From positions 1-52,524 of the forward strand of contig CACWLG010000024.1 in assembly GCA_902761635.1 (NCBI GenBank): DNA of 52,524 bases. The letters run 5' to 3'. The notes under the pieces were generated by a model that was not told where the DNA came from, ran no database searches, and saw nothing but the letters and a program-made list of their open reading frames with translations. The position numbers and the translations under genes were made by a program. This stretch comes from Oscillospiraceae bacterium (GTDB lineage: Bacteria; Bacillota; Clostridia; Oscillospirales; Oscillospiraceae). Every line of letters starts with the position of its first letter. The stretch's first letter is position 1. This document shows, in pieces, positions 15,458 through 24,010 of the stretch.

Positions 15458-17722
15458 ATGGCAAAGTTTCCTTATCAGCCCTGGGAGATTACGGAGGAGG
15501 GCTTTTCCCCCCGTGACCTTCGGGAGAATGAATCCGCCTTTGCCCTTGCCAACGGCTTTATCGGCCTGCGCGGCAACCTCGAGGAGGGCGCTGCGGCCGG
15601 CGCCGAGACCATTCAGGGCAGCTTCTTAAACGGCGTCTTTGATTCCGAACCCATCGTCTACGGCGAAAAGGCCTACGGCTATGCCAAAAACCACGAGACC
15701 ATCTGCAACGTCATGGACGCAAAGAGCCTTGTGCTCTGCGCGGACGGGGAGCGGCTGGATCTGGGCGTGAGCGACGTGCGCGAGCACAGGCGCGTGCTGG
15801 ATATGCGCGCAGGCACGCTCCGGCGCAGCTTCACCTGGCACACCAAAGGCGGCGCGGTGCTGCGTATCGAGACGGCCCGCCTTGTGAGCCTTGCGCGGCA
15901 GGAGCTTGCTGCGGCCTGTCTCACCCTCCGGTGTGAGGAGGGCGCCTGTACCCTGGCTCTTCAGAGCGCCATTGCCCCTGCGGTCATCGCGGAGGGGGAC
16001 CCGAACGACCCCCGCAATGCCGCCGGCAAGGACAGGAGCCTGCTCACCGGGCGCATTGCCGCCGAGGGGGCGCTGATCGCCATGGAGCAGAAGACCAAAA
16101 ACAGCGGCTTTACCATCTGCTGTGCCGTGGAGCACCGGGGCCTTGACGGGCATGCCGAGGCTGAGGCGAACAGAGCTGTCTGGACCGCGGAGCGGAAGCT
16201 CGCGGCAGGGGAGAGGGTGCACCTTGAAAAGAGCATCTGCTACACGGCCTCGCGCTTCGAGGAGGAGAGCGACCAGTGGGAGAAGACCGGAGAGCTCTGC
16301 CGCAGGGCGCCGGACTTCGATACGCTTCTTCAGGAGCAGCGCAAAACGTTGGACGCCTTCTGGGACGGCGCCGGGCTTGACATTCAGGGGGACGACGCGC
16401 TGCTGCAGGGCCTGCGCTTCAACCTCTTTCACATCTATCAGTCCGCCGGGCGCGACGGCAGGCGCAACATCGCCGCCAAGGGTCTGACCGGCGAGGGCTA
16501 TGAGGGGCACACCTTCTGGGATACCGAGGCGTATATCCTCCCGGTCTTCATTCACACGGACCCGGCTCTGGCCAGAAAGCTGCTTGAGTACCGCTACGCC
16601 ATCCTGCCCAGGGCGCGGGAGCGGGCGCGGGAGCTGGGCCACTCCAAGGGCGCGCTCTATGCCTGGCGCACCATAGACGGGGAGGAGTGCAGCGCCTATT
16701 TCCCGGCGGGCACCGCCCAGTACCACATCGACGGCGACATTGCCCACGCGGTCTGCGAATACTTTGACGCGACGATGGATCTGGACTTCCTTGCAAAATA
16801 CGGCGCGGAGATCCTGGTGGAAACGGCGCGGCTGTATTACGACCTGGGCTTCTTCAGCGCGGCGAAGGGCGGCCGCTTCGTCCTCAACTGTGTCACCGGG
16901 CCGGATGAATACAACGTCATGGTCAACAACAATGTCTACACCAACTGCGTGGCGGAGGAGAACTTCCGCAGCGCGGGGGAGGCCATGCACCTGCTGCAGA
17001 GGCAGCGGCCCATCGACTATTCGCGCCTGTGCGCCGATATCGGCTATACGCCCGGGGAGGCGGAGCAGTGGCGCGAGGCGGCGGATAAAATGTACTATCC
17101 TGCCCCGGTGGACGGCATCTACCCCCAGGACGATGATTTCCTCAACCGCAAGCCCTGGCCGCTGGATACCATCCCCGCGGACAAGCACCCGCTGCTGATC
17201 CACTACCACGGCCTCACCATCTACCGCCATCAGGTGTGCAAGCAGGCGGACCTGATCCTTGCCATGACCCAGTACGGCGAGTGCTGGACGCTGGAGGAGA
17301 AAAAGAAGAACTTCGCCTTCTATGACAGCGTCACCACCCACGACTCCAGCCTTTCCATGGCGGTGTTCTCGATCCTGGCAAACGAGATCGGCGAGATCGG
17401 CACGGGCTATGATTACTTCATGTCCTCGGCCCGTCTGGACCTGGACGACATGCACCACAACACCAAGGACGGCCTGCACATGGCCAACATGGCGGGCACC
17501 TGGACAGGGCTCGTGCGCGGCTTCGGCGGCATGCGCTGCCGGAGGGGGGAGCTCAGCTTCGCCCCTGTATGCCCGCCCCAGTGGCAGGGCTACGCCTTCT
17601 GCGTGGGCTACCGCGGCAGGACCATCCGGGTCAGCGTGAACGCTGATGGGGCAAAATACGAGCTGCTTGGCGGCGAGCCCATCACGATCCGCTCCCACGG
17701 AGAAAGCGTGGAGCTCAAATAA
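15458..17722 (+). CDS. mapA: GH65 disaccharide phosphorylase, probably maltose phosphorylase
   Basis: This 754-residue protein is the same length as characterised maltose phosphorylases. The GH65 catalytic acid lies in TGPDEYNVMVNNN (E484). An N-terminal beta-sandwich (SFTWHTKGGAVLRIET) precedes the (alpha/alpha)6 barrel, with EGYEGHTFWDTE and the phosphate-loop region near SSLSMAVFS. It splits maltose with phosphate into glucose and beta-glucose 1-phosphate. An AAGGAGG site precedes the ATG. Pairing with pgmB gives a complete cytoplasmic route to glucose 6-phosphate that uses one less ATP. Substrate could instead be trehalose, kojibiose or nigerose; these subfamilies cannot be separated by eye. 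No sugar transporter is adjacent. Confidence 0.88.
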   Translation: MAKFPYQPWEITEEGFSPRDLRENESAFALANGFIGLRGNLEEGAAAGAETIQGSFLNGVFDSEPIVYGEKAYGYAKNHETICNVMDAKSLVLCADGERLDLGVSDVREHRRVLDMRAGTLRRSFTWHTKGGAVLRIETARLVSLARQELAAACLTLRCEEGACTLALQSAIAPAVIAEGDPNDPRNAAGKDRSLLTGRIAAEGALIAMEQKTKNSGFTICCAVEHRGLDGHAEAEANRAVWTAERKLAAGERVHLEKSICYTASRFEEESDQWEKTGELCRRAPDFDTLLQEQRKTLDAFWDGAGLDIQGDDALLQGLRFNLFHIYQSAGRDGRRNIAAKGLTGEGYEGHTFWDTEAYILPVFIHTDPALARKLLEYRYAILPRARERARELGHSKGALYAWRTIDGEECSAYFPAGTAQYHIDGDIAHAVCEYFDATMDLDFLAKYGAEILVETARLYYDLGFFSAAKGGRFVLNCVTGPDEYNVMVNNNVYTNCVAEENFRSAGEAMHLLQRQRPIDYSRLCADIGYTPGEAEQWREAADKMYYPAPVDGIYPQDDDFLNRKPWPLDTIPADKHPLLIHYHGLTIYRHQVCKQADLILAMTQYGECWTLEEKKKNFAFYDSVTTHDSSLSMAVFSILANEIGEIGTGYDYFMSSARLDLDDMHHNTKDGLHMANMAGTWTGLVRGFGGMRCRRGELSFAPVCPPQWQGYAFCVGYRGRTIRVSVNADGAKYELLGGEPITIRSHGESVELK

Positions 17723-17729
17723 AAAACAG

Positions 17730-17803
17730 CCCCCGGCCGCAGGCCGGGGGTCATTGATTCGCCGGCGCCCGCCATGCAGGGGGGCAGCTCCTGCCCCTGT
17801 TTT
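17730..17803 (+). terminator. Two stem-loops after the GH65 gene
   Basis: A GC-rich 9-bp stem (17730-17738 with 17742-17750) lacks a T-tract. A second stem (GGGGCAG at 17781-17787 with CTGCCCC at 17791-17797) is followed by TGTTTTA and is the better terminator. Confidence 0.65.
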
Positions 17804-18013
17804 ATGCCGGTCAACTGGGCGGAATTGGGAGCGCAAAAGCTGATTTTCGTTAAGTCAAACAAAAATCAACCGTTTTGATTGTGCGCCATGCACAAAAGTT
17901 TGGGCAGATTACCTCTTGCATTTTCCTGCCGGAGGACTAAAATATGGGCTCAAAAGTCGGGGGGAGCCGGTTCGGTACTTCCCAAATCCTCGGCTTTGGA
18001 AGGTTGGTTTTAT
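17804..18013 (+). other. Long leader before the MATE gene, possible structured RNA
   Basis: About 210 bp without a convincing gene. CCGGAGGA (17932-17939) could pair with TCCTCGG (17987-17993, one bulge), enclosing GGCTC/GAGCC and other short stems, as in a riboswitch-like leader. I do not recognise any known class. The frame upstream of the MATE start is open but reads low-quality protein. Confidence 0.3.
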
Positions 18014-19390
18014 ATGACAAACGAAATGACGACAGGTTCTCCGCTGAAAAGCATCCTGCGCTTCTGCGCGCCGCTTCTGATCGGCAATCTGTTTCAGCAA
18101 TTCTATAATATAGCGGACAGTATTCTGGTAGGCCGCATCCTGGGCCTGAATGCCTTTGCCGCCGTGGGCGCCACGGGGGCGCTGAACTTCCTGATCCTGG
18201 GCTTTGCCACGGGCAGCTGCTCCGGTCTGGCCATCCCCATCGCCCAGAGCTTCGGCGCGGGGGACACGGAGAGCGTCCGCCGCCGTACAGCTCAGCTCGT
18301 GTGGCTCGGCTTCGGGATCACGGCGGTGATCCGGCTTATCTGCTTTTTCTGGACGGACGATCTGCTTCGGCTCATGAATACCCCGGCGGAGATCTTTGAA
18401 GATGCCAACCGCTATATCTTCATCGTGTTCATGGGCGTCGGCGCGACAATGCTGTATAACCTGAGCTCGGCCGTGCTGCGCTCCCTGGGCGACAGCCGCA
18501 CGCCGCTGCATTTTCTGATCGCCGCGGTGGCGGTGAATATCGTCCTGGATATCCTGTTTATGAAGTACCTCCACATGGGCGTGGAGGGCGCCGCTTGGGC
18601 GACGGTGCTGTCCCAGCTTGCCTCCGGCATTGCCTGCCTCATATACATGGCTAAGAAGATCCCGATGCTGAACCTGCACCATGGCGATCTGCGTCCGGAC
18701 CCGAAGCGCATCCTCTACATGGCGGCCATCGGCATCCCCATGGGCCTGCAGTTTTCCATCACCGCCGTCGGCAGCATCATCCTGCAGGGCGCGGTCAACG
18801 GCCTGGGTGCCAACGCGGTCGCGGCGGTCTCCGCGGCGAGCAAGGTACACAACGTGGTGGCGGCGCCCCTGGAGACCTGCGGCATCGCCATGGCCACCTA
18901 CTGCGGCCAGAACCTGGGCGCGGGTGAATACGGGCGTATCCGCCGCGGCGTCTGGAGCACGGTGGGCGCGTCGATGCTGTACTGCGCGGCGGCCTTCCTC
19001 TTCAACTACTGCGCGGGGCGCAGCATGGCGACGCTCTTTGTCAGCCCCTCCGAGACCCTGCTGCTGCAGGATGTGCAGCGGTATCTCACCATCACGGGCG
19101 CCTTCTATCCGCTGCTCGCGCTGATCTTCATCTTCCGCAACAGCCTGCAGGGCATGGGCTTTTCCAACGAGGCCATGATGGCCGGCGTCTCGGAGCTCAT
19201 TGCCCGCACCATCGTGTCCTTCGGCCTTGTCGGCAGCCTCGGCTTTACGGCCGTGTGCTTTGCAAACCCCGCAGCCTGGTTCCTGGCTGACGCGGTGCTG
19301 CTGATGCTCTATGCGCGGGAAATGCGCCGCCTTGACCCCATCCGGCCCGAGGATCTGCGGCAGAAGAAGCTTGCCCGTGCCCGCCGCTGA
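18014..19390 (+). CDS. MATE-family multidrug/toxin efflux transporter
   Basis: This protein of about 458 residues and 12 membrane segments is a typical MATE antiporter. It starts LKSILRFCAPLLIGNLFQQFYNIADSI and contains GALNFLILGFATGSCSGLAIP, the NorM/DinF pattern. The two halves repeat (GIPMGLQFSITAVG in the second). It exports cationic drugs or metabolites against sodium or protons through the inner membrane. The start at 18014 fits the family and has GGAAGG 10 bases before it; an open frame from farther upstream (about 45 codons) is not family-like. The long leader suggests control at RNA level. The substrate cannot be told from sequence. Confidence 0.93.
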   Translation: MTNEMTTGSPLKSILRFCAPLLIGNLFQQFYNIADSILVGRILGLNAFAAVGATGALNFLILGFATGSCSGLAIPIAQSFGAGDTESVRRRTAQLVWLGFGITAVIRLICFFWTDDLLRLMNTPAEIFEDANRYIFIVFMGVGATMLYNLSSAVLRSLGDSRTPLHFLIAAVAVNIVLDILFMKYLHMGVEGAAWATVLSQLASGIACLIYMAKKIPMLNLHHGDLRPDPKRILYMAAIGIPMGLQFSITAVGSIILQGAVNGLGANAVAAVSAASKVHNVVAAPLETCGIAMATYCGQNLGAGEYGRIRRGVWSTVGASMLYCAAAFLFNYCAGRSMATLFVSPSETLLLQDVQRYLTITGAFYPLLALIFIFRNSLQGMGFSNEAMMAGVSELIARTIVSFGLVGSLGFTAVCFANPAAWFLADAVLLMLYAREMRRLDPIRPEDLRQKKLARARR

Positions 19391-19396
19391 CGGCTT

Positions 19397-19996
19397 TCAA
19401 GCCGAGAAGCGCAGATACCAGGCGTAAGCCGCTTCTCCGTACTGGGTGACCTGCTTCACATCCGCGTTGTAGCGGGTGAAGATCAGCTTGAGCTCCTGCG
19501 GGGAGCAGCTGCCGAAGGCGAGGCGCCCGGTCATCTGCCAGGCGCAGTGGAGCAGATTGAGGGCTGAACAGCTCAGGTTGAAGACCTGATCCCGCTTGAG
19601 CCTGCGCCACACGAGGCGCAGATCCTCCTGATTGTCCGGGGAGAGCTCCGGCTTGAGACCGGCGAGCGCCGCACAGGTGATGCCGTGCTCTCCGGCAAAG
19701 CGGATGGCCTCGATGGCGACGCGGGAAAAAATCTGCCCATAGCCGGTGGAGCTGTCGAACTTCTGCAGGGGATTGCCGGAGTCCGGCGCGGAACGCAGCA
19801 GGGGCGCGCCCAGCCAGTTGACGGCCACCACCGTGTCCGCCAGCGGGTCAAAAATATCCATGCGCGTAAGCTCCATCATCAGCACGGCCTTGAGACAGGC
19901 CGGCGGCAGGCCGCACTCGGCGCAGATGCGGTCAATGTCGCCGCCGCAGCGCTCCAGCACTTGCAGGGCCTGATGCTCTGAGTACAGGTGTATCAT
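19397..19996 (-). CDS. Putative lysozyme-like protein of unknown function
   Basis: This is about 199 residues from the ATG at 19996, which overlaps the stop of the Nudix gene (ATGA) and has GGAAG upstream. I do not recognise it with certainty. The arrangement CLKAVLMMELTRMD (possible catalytic Glu), then STGYGQIFSRVAIEA in the middle, then YNADVKQVTQYGEAAYAWYL at the end resembles goose-type lysozyme and lytic transglycosylase layouts. No signal peptide or membrane segment is present, which argues against a secreted muramidase. It is last in a run of overlapping genes with moaA, moaC, the mogA-moaE fusion and the Nudix gene. Its C-terminus converges on the MATE gene with a 6-bp gap. Confidence 0.6.
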   Translation of the reverse strand: MIHLYSEHQALQVLERCGGDIDRICAECGLPPACLKAVLMMELTRMDIFDPLADTVVAVNWLGAPLLRSAPDSGNPLQKFDSSTGYGQIFSRVAIEAIRFAGEHGITCAALAGLKPELSPDNQEDLRLVWRRLKRDQVFNLSCSALNLLHCAWQMTGRLAFGSCSPQELKLIFTRYNADVKQVTQYGEAAYAWYLRFSA

Positions 19997-20532
19997 ACCG
20001 TCACTTCCATGCATCGTTTGGAGCTTTTATACACGGGAAAGTGATATTCCCCATCCAGCCAGCCCAGCAGGAAGGCCTCCGCCAGACTGCCGGGCTTGAT
20101 GACTTTCCGGGCCTCCGGCAGAGAAAACCACTGCCAGTCGTCCACCTCACGGTTGGGGCGGGCGTTCTTGACCGGCACATGGACGGTGAAGTTCAGCATC
20201 AGAGTGTTGCTCGGCGCAAAATAGTGACTGCGATTGAAGCGCAGGGAAGTGAGCGGCAGGCTCAGCTCCTCCATGAGCTCGCGGCGGGCAGCGTCCTCGG
20301 CATCCTCACCTTGGTTTACATAACCAGCAACCAGAATGTAATGGGGCTTTCCGTACTGACGGATCAGCAGGATGTTTTCCTCCGCCTCATCCACCACCAG
20401 CAGGCTCACCGCGGTGTTGAACACCGGGTAGCGGAACGCCCCGCAGGCATCGCACCAGGGGAAGATGCCCTCCTCCCCGTGGGATTTCGGGCGCAGCAGG
20501 GTGCCGCACTCCATGCAGTAATTCATCTTCAT
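19993..20532 (-). CDS. Nudix hydrolase with N-terminal zinc ribbon
   Basis: This 179-residue protein begins with a four-cysteine zinc ribbon (CMECG, then CDACG), as in NADH pyrophosphatase NudC, but it is shorter. The Nudix box reads GYVNQGEDAEDAARRELMEEL, keeping the RE..EE metal-binding residues. It presumably cleaves a nucleoside diphosphate linked to another group, in the cytoplasm. It overlaps the mogA-moaE stop and the next gene's start by 4 bp each, so it is translated as part of the molybdenum cofactor operon. A link to cofactor or nucleotide clean-up is inference. The NudC-specific SQPWPFP motif is not seen, so the substrate is undetermined. Confidence 0.85.
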   Translation of the reverse strand: MKMNYCMECGTLLRPKSHGEEGIFPWCDACGAFRYPVFNTAVSLLVVDEAEENILLIRQYGKPHYILVAGYVNQGEDAEDAARRELMEELSLPLTSLRFNRSHYFAPSNTLMLNFTVHVPVKNARPNREVDDWQWFSLPEARKVIKPGSLAEAFLLGWLDGEYHFPVYKSSKRCMEVTV

Positions 20533-21428
20533 TCGGCGATCTCCGTTTCCGTGACGCAGTGCTGCTTGAGCTCACCCACCAGGGCCTGCAGCGCGTCGAT
20601 CACATGCGGGCGGATATCGCCGCCCACGAGCACCAGCATGATGTCATCCCCGACCGTGAGCTCCCCGCTGTTGAGCCAGACACGTACCGTACGGATGCCG
20701 GGCATGGCGAGGGCCATGGCCTTTGCTGCCTCCACCTTTTCCGCGTCGTAGGAAAAGCGCATGCCCCGCACCGGGGCGGTGTCCTTCGCCCCCTCGCGCA
20801 CGGCGGCCTTTGCCGTCTCCCGCACCACGCCGTTATGGAAAAGATACATGCCGCAGCCCTTTGCCGCGGCCTCGCCCTTCGCCTCCCGAAGCCAGGCGTC
20901 CAGAGAGGGGACGGGCTTCTTTTTCGGCGCGGCACGATCCGCGCAGTCGGCGGAGCCTGCGGAGGCCAGCATATCCAGCCCGTGGGTCACCGCATCCAGC
21001 ACCGCGCTCAGATTCTCCCGGGCCGCCTTCTCGCTGCCGGGGAGGTTGACGATCAGCGTCCTGCCGCGGATCCCCGCCGCGCTTCTGGAGAGACAGGCGC
21101 GCGGTGTGATGCGCAGGCTCTCGACACGCATGGCCTCGGGGATGCCGGGCACGGCCCGGTCGATGACGGCCATGGTCGCTTCGGGCGTGATGTCCCGGGG
21201 AGAAAAGCCCGTGCCGCCGGTGGTGAGCACCAGGGAGAGCTTTAATTCGTCCGCGCATTTTTTGAGCTCCGCCTGAATAAGCTCTGTCTCGTCCGGAACC
21301 AGGGCTGTGTAACAGACCTCCATGCCCTTCTCCTCCAGCATGGCGCGCACCGCGGGGCCGCTGGTATCGACCCGCTCGCCCCGAAAGCCCTTGTCGCTGA
21401 CCGTGATGACCGCTGCTTTGCAGCTCAT
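20529..21428 (-). CDS. MogA/MoaB-type molybdopterin adenylyltransferase fused to a MoaE-like domain
   Basis: The protein has 299 residues. Residues 1-160 are a MogA/MoaB domain: AAVITVSDKGFRGERVDTSG, TTGGTGFSPRDITPEA and VNLPGSEKAA are the substrate- and nucleotide-binding loops that activate molybdopterin as the AMP ester. Residues 172-299 resemble MoaE, the catalytic subunit of molybdopterin synthase (FHNGVVRETAKAAVREG, RFSYDAEKVEAAKAMA, RTVRVWLNSGELTVGDD). The usual MoaE end with an FWKKE-like lysine is replaced by HCVTETEIAE, so activity of that half is doubtful. Overlaps moaC by 4 bp. No moaD or modABC is nearby. Confidence 0.85.
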   Translation of the reverse strand: MSCKAAVITVSDKGFRGERVDTSGPAVRAMLEEKGMEVCYTALVPDETELIQAELKKCADELKLSLVLTTGGTGFSPRDITPEATMAVIDRAVPGIPEAMRVESLRITPRACLSRSAAGIRGRTLIVNLPGSEKAARENLSAVLDAVTHGLDMLASAGSADCADRAAPKKKPVPSLDAWLREAKGEAAAKGCGMYLFHNGVVRETAKAAVREGAKDTAPVRGMRFSYDAEKVEAAKAMALAMPGIRTVRVWLNSGELTVGDDIMLVLVGGDIRPHVIDALQALVGELKQHCVTETEIAE

Positions 21429-21910
21429 GGCTTCGCCTTCCTTTCAAAATCACCGTGTACGCCGCCTGTCTTCTGCAGCAGGCGGATATCCGATATGACC
21501 ATATCCTTCTGTACGGCCTTGCACATGTCATAGACCGTGAGCGCCGCCGTGCTCACCGCGGTGAGGGCCTCCATCTCCACGCCGGTGCGCCCGGCGCAGG
21601 AGACCGTCGCCCGGATCTCCACCGCGCAGCTTTCCTCGTTAAGGCGCAGCTCGAGGTCAATGCCGTCGATCAGGACAGGATGGCACATGGGGATCAGCTC
21701 CGGCGTGCGCTTGGCGCCCATAACGCCCGCAATCTGGGCCACGGTCAGCACGTCACCCTTTTTCATGCCCCCGCTTCGGATGAGGGCAAAGGTCTCCGGA
21801 TTGACCAGTACCCGCCCGGCGGCGACGGCGGTGCGGACGCTGACGGGCTTTTCGCCCACGTCCACCATCTTCGCCCGGCCCTGATCGTTGAAATGCGTGA
21901 AATCCTGCAT
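21425..21910 (-). CDS. moaC: Cyclic pyranopterin monophosphate synthase MoaC
   Basis: This 161-residue protein is clearly MoaC: FTHFNDQGRAKMVDVGEKP at the start, KRTPELIPMCHPV, then GRTGVEMEALTAVSTAALTVYDMCKAV and the KTGG loop. It acts with MoaA to convert GTP to cyclic pyranopterin monophosphate, the first step of molybdenum cofactor synthesis. It starts 4 bp after the moaA stop with GGAGG overlapping the end of moaA, and its stop overlaps the fused mogA-moaE start. All conserved segments are intact and length is normal. Confidence 0.97.
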   Translation of the reverse strand: MQDFTHFNDQGRAKMVDVGEKPVSVRTAVAAGRVLVNPETFALIRSGGMKKGDVLTVAQIAGVMGAKRTPELIPMCHPVLIDGIDLELRLNEESCAVEIRATVSCAGRTGVEMEALTAVSTAALTVYDMCKAVQKDMVISDIRLLQKTGGVHGDFERKAKP

Positions 21911-21913
21911 GTC

Positions 21914-22867
21914 TCAGCCTCCGATCTGGTTCATGCTTCGCCCGGCCCGGCTGCGGTTTTTTGCATCCAGCGCGCCGTGCCAGGACGGTTTACATAATAT
22001 AGCTTTTCGCAGCTCCTCCACCATGCTCTCATACGCAAGCCCCTTGAGAGCGTATTCTTCCCCGGAGTGGAGACAGGGTTTTATGATGCCGTCGGCTGTC
22101 AGGCGGATACGGCTGCATGCGGCGCAGAAATGGGCGCTCAGGGGGCTGATGAGGCCGATGTTGCCCTGCGCGCCGGGGAGCCGATAGAGCTTTGCCACGC
22201 CCCCGTCGGGGGAAACGGGCCTGAGCTGCGGAAGCTTCTCCAGAACGACGCTGCTGGGGATAAAGGCCTCGGGAGGGAAAGCGCCGCTGTCGACCATGGG
22301 CATGAGCTCGATAAAGCGCAGATCCAGGGGATAGCGCCGCGTGAGCTCTGCCAGGGCCGGGATCTCGTCGTCATTGAAGCCGCCGATCAGCACGGTGTTG
22401 AGCTTGACCTTTTCAAAGCCCGCCTCCAGCGCCGCGCGGATGCCCTCCGCCGCCTGCCGGAGCTCACCGCAGCGGGTGATGGCGCGAAACCTCTGCGCGT
22501 CCAGGGAGTCCAGGCTGATGTTCACGCGGCTCACGCCTGCCTCCCGCAGGGGCCTTGCAAGCGGCGGCAGGAGAGTCGCGTTGGTGGTGATGCAGAGCTC
22601 CCGGATCCCGGGGACCTGGGACGCCCGGCGGCAGATGGAGAGGATGTTTTTCTTTACAAGCGGCTCCCCGCCGGTAATGCGCAGCTTTCGGATGCCGAGC
22701 GAGGCCGCTGCTCGGATGGCGGTGATCATTTCCTCCTCGGTGAGCATCTGCTCATGCGGCTTCTTGCAGATCCCGTCCTCCGGCATGCAGTAGCGGCAGC
22801 GCAGATTGCACAGCTCCGTCACCGACACACGCATATAGGTAATATCGCGGCCAAAGCGGTCGACCAT
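21914..22867 (-). CDS. moaA: GTP 3',8-cyclase MoaA (radical SAM)
   Basis: The 317 residues from the ATG at 22867 carry the radical-SAM cluster motif CNLRCRYC near residue 20 and the second iron-sulfur site toward the C-terminus (HFCAACSRIRL, then CLHSGEE). The protein ends IGG, the conserved double-glycine tail required for activity. It rearranges GTP for MoaC. The start is chosen for GGGAGG 8 bases upstream and family alignment; an in-frame ATG 10 codons earlier is less likely. It is the first gene of a five-gene overlapping operon. Presence of the pathway implies molybdoenzymes elsewhere in the genome. Confidence 0.96.
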   Translation of the reverse strand: MVDRFGRDITYMRVSVTELCNLRCRYCMPEDGICKKPHEQMLTEEEMITAIRAAASLGIRKLRITGGEPLVKKNILSICRRASQVPGIRELCITTNATLLPPLARPLREAGVSRVNISLDSLDAQRFRAITRCGELRQAAEGIRAALEAGFEKVKLNTVLIGGFNDDEIPALAELTRRYPLDLRFIELMPMVDSGAFPPEAFIPSSVVLEKLPQLRPVSPDGGVAKLYRLPGAQGNIGLISPLSAHFCAACSRIRLTADGIIKPCLHSGEEYALKGLAYESMVEELRKAILCKPSWHGALDAKNRSRAGRSMNQIGG

Positions 22868-22899
22868 GATGACGCCTCCCGAATCAGAAGTACGCACTT

Positions 22900-22928
22900 A
22901 TTATATAGGTTTTTGCGGCCGGATACAA
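22900..22928 (-). promoter_or_regulatory. Promoter of the moa operon
   Basis: On the minus strand, TTGTAT (22923-22928) and a perfect TATAAT (22900-22905) are separated by 17 bp. The transcript would start near 22893, about 26 bp before moaA. No molybdenum-cofactor riboswitch fits in so short a leader. Confidence 0.65.
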
Positions 22929-22941
22929 GAGGGAATGCAGA

Positions 22942-22982
22942 GCACCCCGTCCGTCCTGCTTTGAAGCCGACGAACGGGGTGC
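22942..22982 (-). terminator. Stem-loop after metA
   Basis: GCACCCCGT (22942-22950) pairs perfectly with ACGGGGTGC (22974-22982), with an additional inner CGTC/GACG pairing. It lies 26 bp past the metA stop and just upstream of the moa promoter. No T-tract is present, so efficiency is uncertain. Confidence 0.5.
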
Positions 22983-23007
22983 GGTTTGGAGCCTGCCTGC
23001 GATACGC

Positions 23008-23934
23008 TCAGCGCAGCGGCTCGATGGTCTCAATGTCGTAGGGTGTGGACTGGTAGACAAAGTAGTTGAGCCAGTTCATGTACAGGAGATTGGCATGGCT
23101 GCGCCAGTTGACCAGCGGCGGCCTCGCGGGGTCGTCGTTCGGGAAATAATGCTCCGGCACACGGGGGTTGAGACCCTGCTTCAGATCGCGCAGGTACTCG
23201 TTTTTCAGAGTGTCCGCGTCATATTCGGAGTGCCCTGTGATGAAGATCTGCCGACCGCCCTCGGTGGCGGCGGCATAGAGCCCGGCTTTCTCCGAGGCGG
23301 CGAGCACCTTGAGCTTCTCGCAGGCGGACACATCCTCCAGCAGGACGGTGGTGTTGCGGGAGTGGGGAACATAGAACACCTCGTCAAAGCCCCGCATCAG
23401 CATGGAGCTGCGCCGCACCACCCGATGGGGATAGACGCCGGAGAGCTTTTCGGGCAGGTCATATTTGGGGATGCCGTAGTGGTAGAAAAGCGCTGCCTGC
23501 GCCGCCCAGCAGATGTGAAAGGTGCTGTGCACATGGGTCTTGCTCCACTCCATGATGGCGCAGAGCTCGTCCCAGTACTCCACGGCCTCAAAGGGCAGCT
23601 TCTCCACCGGCGCGCCGGTGATGACCATGCCGTCAAAATAGCGGTCCCGGACATGGTCAAAGTCGGTATAGAACTTCAGCATGTGCTCCGGCGCGGTATT
23701 GCGGCCGATATAGGTGCTGGTCTGCATGAGCTCCAGCTCCACCTGCAGCGGCGTATTGCTCAAAAGCCTTGCAAGCTGCGTCTCGGTGGCAATCTTGGTG
23801 GGCATCAGGTTCAAAAGCAGCACCTGCAGCGGACGGATATCCTGAGTCATGGCACGGTGCTCGGTCATGACGAAGATGTTTTCACTCTCCAGCACCTGGG
23901 TCGCCGGGAGCAGGTTCGGGATCTTGATGGGCAT
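23008..23934 (-). CDS. metA: Homoserine O-acetyltransferase (MetA family)
   Basis: The 308 residues from the ATG at 23934 have AGGAGG 9 bases upstream. Catalytic residues fall at the family's standard numbers: C142 (HICWAAQ), H235 and E237 (GHSEYD). Residue 111 is glutamate (TGAPVEKLPFE). In this family E111 marks use of acetyl-CoA and G111 marks succinyl-CoA, so the product should be O-acetylhomoserine. This agrees with the upstream neighbour, an O-acetylhomoserine sulfhydrylase. The two form a metY-metA operon with a 76-bp gap. Together they take homoserine to homocysteine in the cytoplasm. Confidence 0.95.
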   Translation of the reverse strand: MPIKIPNLLPATQVLESENIFVMTEHRAMTQDIRPLQVLLLNLMPTKIATETQLARLLSNTPLQVELELMQTSTYIGRNTAPEHMLKFYTDFDHVRDRYFDGMVITGAPVEKLPFEAVEYWDELCAIMEWSKTHVHSTFHICWAAQAALFYHYGIPKYDLPEKLSGVYPHRVVRRSSMLMRGFDEVFYVPHSRNTTVLLEDVSACEKLKVLAASEKAGLYAAATEGGRQIFITGHSEYDADTLKNEYLRDLKQGLNPRVPEHYFPNDDPARPPLVNWRSHANLLYMNWLNYFVYQSTPYDIETIEPLR

Positions 23935-24010
23935 GCAATGGCCTCCTGTTGTATGAGTACAGAGCGCGTTTTTTCCGGATGATGCCGCAGCCAAATTATG
24001 CGGTATTGCC

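Noticed and set aside
15626-17836. 736-codon open frame antisense to the GH65 gene
   Set aside because: Same cause; the plus strand encodes a full-length, motif-complete phosphorylase.
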